Assembly: GCF_014217835.1 (NCBI RefSeq)
Contig: NZ_CP055263.1
Span: 3,785,501 to 3,849,500, forward strand
Direction: 5' to 3'
Length of the DNA: 64,000 nt
DNA from: Metabacillus sp. KUDC1714
GTDB taxonomy: Bacteria > Bacillota > Bacilli > Bacillales > Bacillaceae
Translations under genes and position numbers: made by a program
In this document: in pieces, positions 61,356 through 64,000 of the stretch
How the letters are laid out: the number at the start of each line of letters is the position of its first letter
Position numbering within the stretch: the first letter of the stretch is position 1
Notes under the pieces: model-generated
The model's input: the letters and a program-made list of their open reading frames with translations, nothing else
Databases searched by the model: none
What the model was told of the DNA's origin: nothing

Positions 61356-63050
61356 ATGGCTAAATATTCGATTGGTGTTGATTATGGTACACAATCCGGA
61401 AGAGCAGTACTGGTTGAAATAGGTACTGGTAAAGAAATTGCAACTGCGGTGAAACCGTATACACATGGAGTAATGGATGAATTTTTACCGAATGGCAAAA
61501 CAAAGCTTGAAAACGACTGGGCCCTGCAACATCCAACTGATTATATAGAAGTGTTGGAGACAACAATTCCAGATGTTCTAAATCAAGCAAAAATTTCTGC
61601 TGATGATGTGATTGGAATTGGAATTGATTTTACAGCATGTACAGTTTTACCAATTAACACGTATGGAACACCTTTATGTTTGACAGAAGAATTTAAGGAT
61701 CACCCACATAGTTTTGTAAAGCTGTGGAAACATCATGCAGCACAAGATGAAGCAAATCGTTTAAATGAAATCGCTGAAGCAAGAGGCGAAAAATTCCTGC
61801 AAAGATATGGTGGGAAAATTTCCTCTGAGTGGTTAGTACCAAAGCTTTGGCAGATTTTAAATGAAGCACCTGAAATATATGCAGCAACAGATCAATTCGT
61901 TGAGGCTACTGATTGGGTTATTTATCAATTAACTGGTGATTTGAAAAGAAATAGCTGTACAGCTGGATATAAAGCAATCTGGCATAAGCAAGACGGATAT
62001 CCATCTCAAGAATTCTTTAAAGCACTTGATGATCGTTTAGAAAATGTAATTGAAGAAAAATTAGCTAGTGAGATTGTTCCGATTGGATCGAAAGCAGGAG
62101 AGCTTACAGAACAAGCGGCAAAATTAATCGGTCTTAATCCAGGAACAGCAGTTGCCATTGCAAACGTTGATGCACATGTTGCTGTACCAGCTGTTGGGAT
62201 CACTGAGCCTGGTAAACTATTAATGATTATGGGAACAAGTACATGTCATATTTTACTAGGTGATGAGGAGAAGGTTGTTCCGGGTATGTGTGGAGTTGTT
62301 GAAGATGGCGTAATTCCTGGGTTAATGGGCTATGAAGCAGGTCAGTCCTGTGTAGGGGATCACTTTGAATGGTTTACTGAAAATTGTGTTCCTGCAAGCT
62401 ATTATGAGGAAGCCGAAGCAAAGGGCGTTAACATTCACGTGTTATTAACGGAAAAAGCAGCTCAGCTTCAAGTAGGTGAAAGCGGTTTAATTGCATTAGA
62501 CTGGTGGAATGGTAACCGTTCAACACTGGTTGATGCCGATTTAACAGGTGTTTTATTAGGGGCAACCTTGCTTACAAAGCCTGAAGAAATCTATCGCGCT
62601 CTTATCGAAGCTACTGCATATGGAACACGTACAATTGTTGAAGCTTTTAGAAATAGCGGTGTTCCAATAAATGAAGTATATGCATGTGGTGGTATTGCTG
62701 AGAAAAATGCACTAATGATGCAAATTTACTCTGACGTATTAAAAATGGACATTAAAATATCTGCATCATCTCAAACACCAGCATTGGGATCAGCAATGTT
62801 TGGAGCTGTTGCTGCTGGGAAAGAGCGCGGTGGATATGATGATATAAAAGACGCTGCAAAAGAAATGGCTAGATTAAAAGACGATATTTATCAACCAAAA
62901 CAACAAAATGCGCAAATTTATGATCAGTTGTTTACGGAATACGCACGTCTGTACGATTACTTTGGCCGTGGTGAAAACAACGTAATGAAGAACTTGAAAA
63001 AAATCAAGAAAGCAAGCGTATCTCAAGCTAAAACTGAAATTACACAATAA
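61356..63050 (+). CDS. araB: Ribulokinase
   Basis: FGGY-family kinase of 564 aa that phosphorylates L-ribulose to L-ribulose 5-phosphate using ATP. Segments include [79 protein letters not shown] and [29 protein letters not shown] precedes ATG at 61356. First gene of the araB-araD-araA operon, behind an AraR- and CcpA-type promoter. Confidence 0.96.
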   Translation: MAKYSIGVDYGTQSGRAVLVEIGTGKEIATAVKPYTHGVMDEFLPNGKTKLENDWALQHPTDYIEVLETTIPDVLNQAKISADDVIGIGIDFTACTVLPINTYGTPLCLTEEFKDHPHSFVKLWKHHAAQDEANRLNEIAEARGEKFLQRYGGKISSEWLVPKLWQILNEAPEIYAATDQFVEATDWVIYQLTGDLKRNSCTAGYKAIWHKQDGYPSQEFFKALDDRLENVIEEKLASEIVPIGSKAGELTEQAAKLIGLNPGTAVAIANVDAHVAVPAVGITEPGKLLMIMGTSTCHILLGDEEKVVPGMCGVVEDGVIPGLMGYEAGQSCVGDHFEWFTENCVPASYYEEAEAKGVNIHVLLTEKAAQLQVGESGLIALDWWNGNRSTLVDADLTGVLLGATLLTKPEEIYRALIEATAYGTRTIVEAFRNSGVPINEVYACGGIAEKNALMMQIYSDVLKMDIKISASSQTPALGSAMFGAVAAGKERGGYDDIKDAAKEMARLKDDIYQPKQQNAQIYDQLFTEYARLYDYFGRGENNVMKNLKKIKKASVSQAKTEITQ

Positions 63051-63076
63051 TCAAAAAATAAATCAAACCAATTTGT

Positions 63077-63105
63077 GGTGGACTAGTTTACCCAGCTGCT
63101 CCACC
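63077..63105 (+). other. Hairpin between araB and araD
   Basis: GGTGGA (63077-63082) can pair with TCCACC (63100-63105). The loop is long and there is no T tail. A small effect on message stability is possible. Confidence 0.35.
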
Positions 63106-63131
63106 CTTCTAAAAAGAGGGGAGAGATTAAG

Positions 63132-63845
63132 ATGCTTGAAGCTTTAAAACAACAAGTACTTGAAGCAAATTTACTTTTACCTAAGTATCAAATGGTAACG
63201 TTTACGTGGGGAAATGTAAGTGGCATTGATCGTGAAAAAGGTCTTGTCGTCATAAAACCGAGTGGTATTCCTTACGATGAGCTTAAAGTAGAAGATTTGG
63301 TAGTTGTGAATCAAGAAGGAGAAATTGTCGATGGTGACATGCGTCCTTCTTCAGATACTGCAACACATCTAGCACTCTATAAAGCATTTCCTACAATTGG
63401 TGGAGTTGTTCATACACATTCACCTTGGGCAACAAGTTGGGCACAGGCAGGCCGCTCCATTCCAGCGTTAGGAACAACACATGCAGATTATTATTATGGA
63501 GAAATCCCTTGTACAAGAACATTAACAAAGGATGAAATTACACGTGCATATGAGCTAGAAACAGGAAATGTCATTATTGAAACCTTTGAAACAGGTGGAA
63601 TTGACCCAGTAGCGATGCCGGGTGTATTAGTTTCAGGACATGCACCATTTTGTTGGGGAAAAGATGCTATGCAAGCGGTGCACAATGCTGTTGTGTTAGA
63701 GGAAGTAGCAAAAATGGCCTTACACACATATCAATTGAATCCTGGAATTGATCCAATTGATCAATTCTTACTAGATAAGCATTATCTACGCAAGCATGGT
63801 GCAAATGCGTATTATGGTCAAAAAGATTCAAAAGTAAATCAATAA
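63132..63845 (+). CDS. araD: L-ribulose-5-phosphate 4-epimerase
   Basis: Class II aldolase-fold epimerase of 237 aa that interconverts L-ribulose 5-phosphate and D-xylulose 5-phosphate. Family residues are visible: [20 protein letters not shown], the [11 protein letters not shown] loop, the metal ligands in [16 protein letters not shown], and [19 protein letters not shown] precedes ATG. Second gene of the operon, with araA 25 bases downstream. Confidence 0.96.
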   Translation: MLEALKQQVLEANLLLPKYQMVTFTWGNVSGIDREKGLVVIKPSGIPYDELKVEDLVVVNQEGEIVDGDMRPSSDTATHLALYKAFPTIGGVVHTHSPWATSWAQAGRSIPALGTTHADYYYGEIPCTRTLTKDEITRAYELETGNVIIETFETGGIDPVAMPGVLVSGHAPFCWGKDAMQAVHNAVVLEEVAKMALHTYQLNPGIDPIDQFLLDKHYLRKHGANAYYGQKDSKVNQ

Positions 63846-63870
63846 TCCAATCGACTAGGGGGAAATGAAC

Positions 63871-64000
63871 ATGTTAACAGTTAAACCATATGAATTCTGG
63901 TTTGTAACAGGAAGTCAAGACTTATACGGAGAGGAAACTATCAGAGAAGTAGAGGCAAATTCAAGAGTTATTACAGAGGCGCTTGATCGTGACCCTTCGG
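63871..64000 (+). CDS. araA: L-arabinose isomerase (5' end only)
   Basis: The first 43 codons are in the window; the gene runs off the right edge. The product begins [20 protein letters not shown], the diagnostic N-terminus of AraA, which converts L-arabinose to L-ribulose. GGGGGAAATGAAC precedes ATG. The order araB-araD-araA differs from B. subtilis, which has araA first. Confidence 0.95.
   Translation, partial: MLTVKPYEFWFVTGSQDLYGEETIREVEANSRVITEALDRDPS

Overview
This is a low-GC, AT-rich chromosome segment from an endospore-forming member of the Bacillaceae. The evidence is an alpha/beta-type small acid-soluble spore protein gene, Bacillus-style ribosome binding sites with many GTG and TTG starts, and close protein resemblance to B. 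subtilis YkgB, YgaD, YwcJ, RocF, RocD and BioY and to Geobacillus XynB and Ara/Abn proteins. The genus cannot be fixed from sequence alone. No rRNA, tRNA, insertion sequence, prophage or CRISPR array was seen.

Layout. 1-4.1 kb holds two CUT1 ABC permeases and a GH52 beta-xylosidase (xylo-oligosaccharide use). 4.5-8.3 kb holds a WrbA-type quinone oxidoreductase, the dgoA-dgoD galactonate pair and 6-phosphogluconolactonase. 8.4-13.6 kb holds a YgaD-type ABC exporter, an acetate-family transporter, a divergent HxlR regulator/flavin monooxygenase pair and a YwcJ-type formate/nitrite channel. 13.9-16.1 kb holds rocF and rocD. 16.3-24.8 kb is a Fur-controlled six-gene operon in the same order as rhbABCDEF, predicting a schizokinen-type citrate-hydroxamate siderophore. 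24.9-28.2 kb is a BirA-type operon (bioY, acyl-CoA ligase, thiolase) like B. subtilis yhfUTS. 28.5-31.2 kb holds a YjiH-type membrane protein and an UlaG-like hydrolase.

From 31.5 kb to the right edge lies a large L-arabinose/arabinan locus like that of Geobacillus stearothermophilus. It contains a sugar-sensing three-component system (araPST), an arabinose ABC transporter (araEGH), the AraR repressor, AraM, a HAD phosphatase, an arabino-oligosaccharide importer (abnEFJ), an exo-type GH43, a secreted and a cytosolic GH43 arabinanase, a second LplABC-like importer with YesL, a GH27 beta-L-arabinopyranosidase, and araB-araD-araA (araA cut by the window end). Secreted enzymes cut arabinan, importers bring in fragments, cytosolic enzymes release L-arabinose, and AraA/B/D convert it to D-xylulose 5-phosphate. 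AraR-like operators, several in pairs close to whole helical turns apart, and CcpA cre-like sites occur at the arabinose promoters.

Three unrelated pieces interrupt the arabinose locus: a manganese (yybP-ykoY) riboswitch driving a small protein-kinase-like gene between araT and araE, a spore protein gene, and an alanyl-tRNA editing gene broken by one missing base. The riboswitch-kinase unit is the most unusual item in the window.
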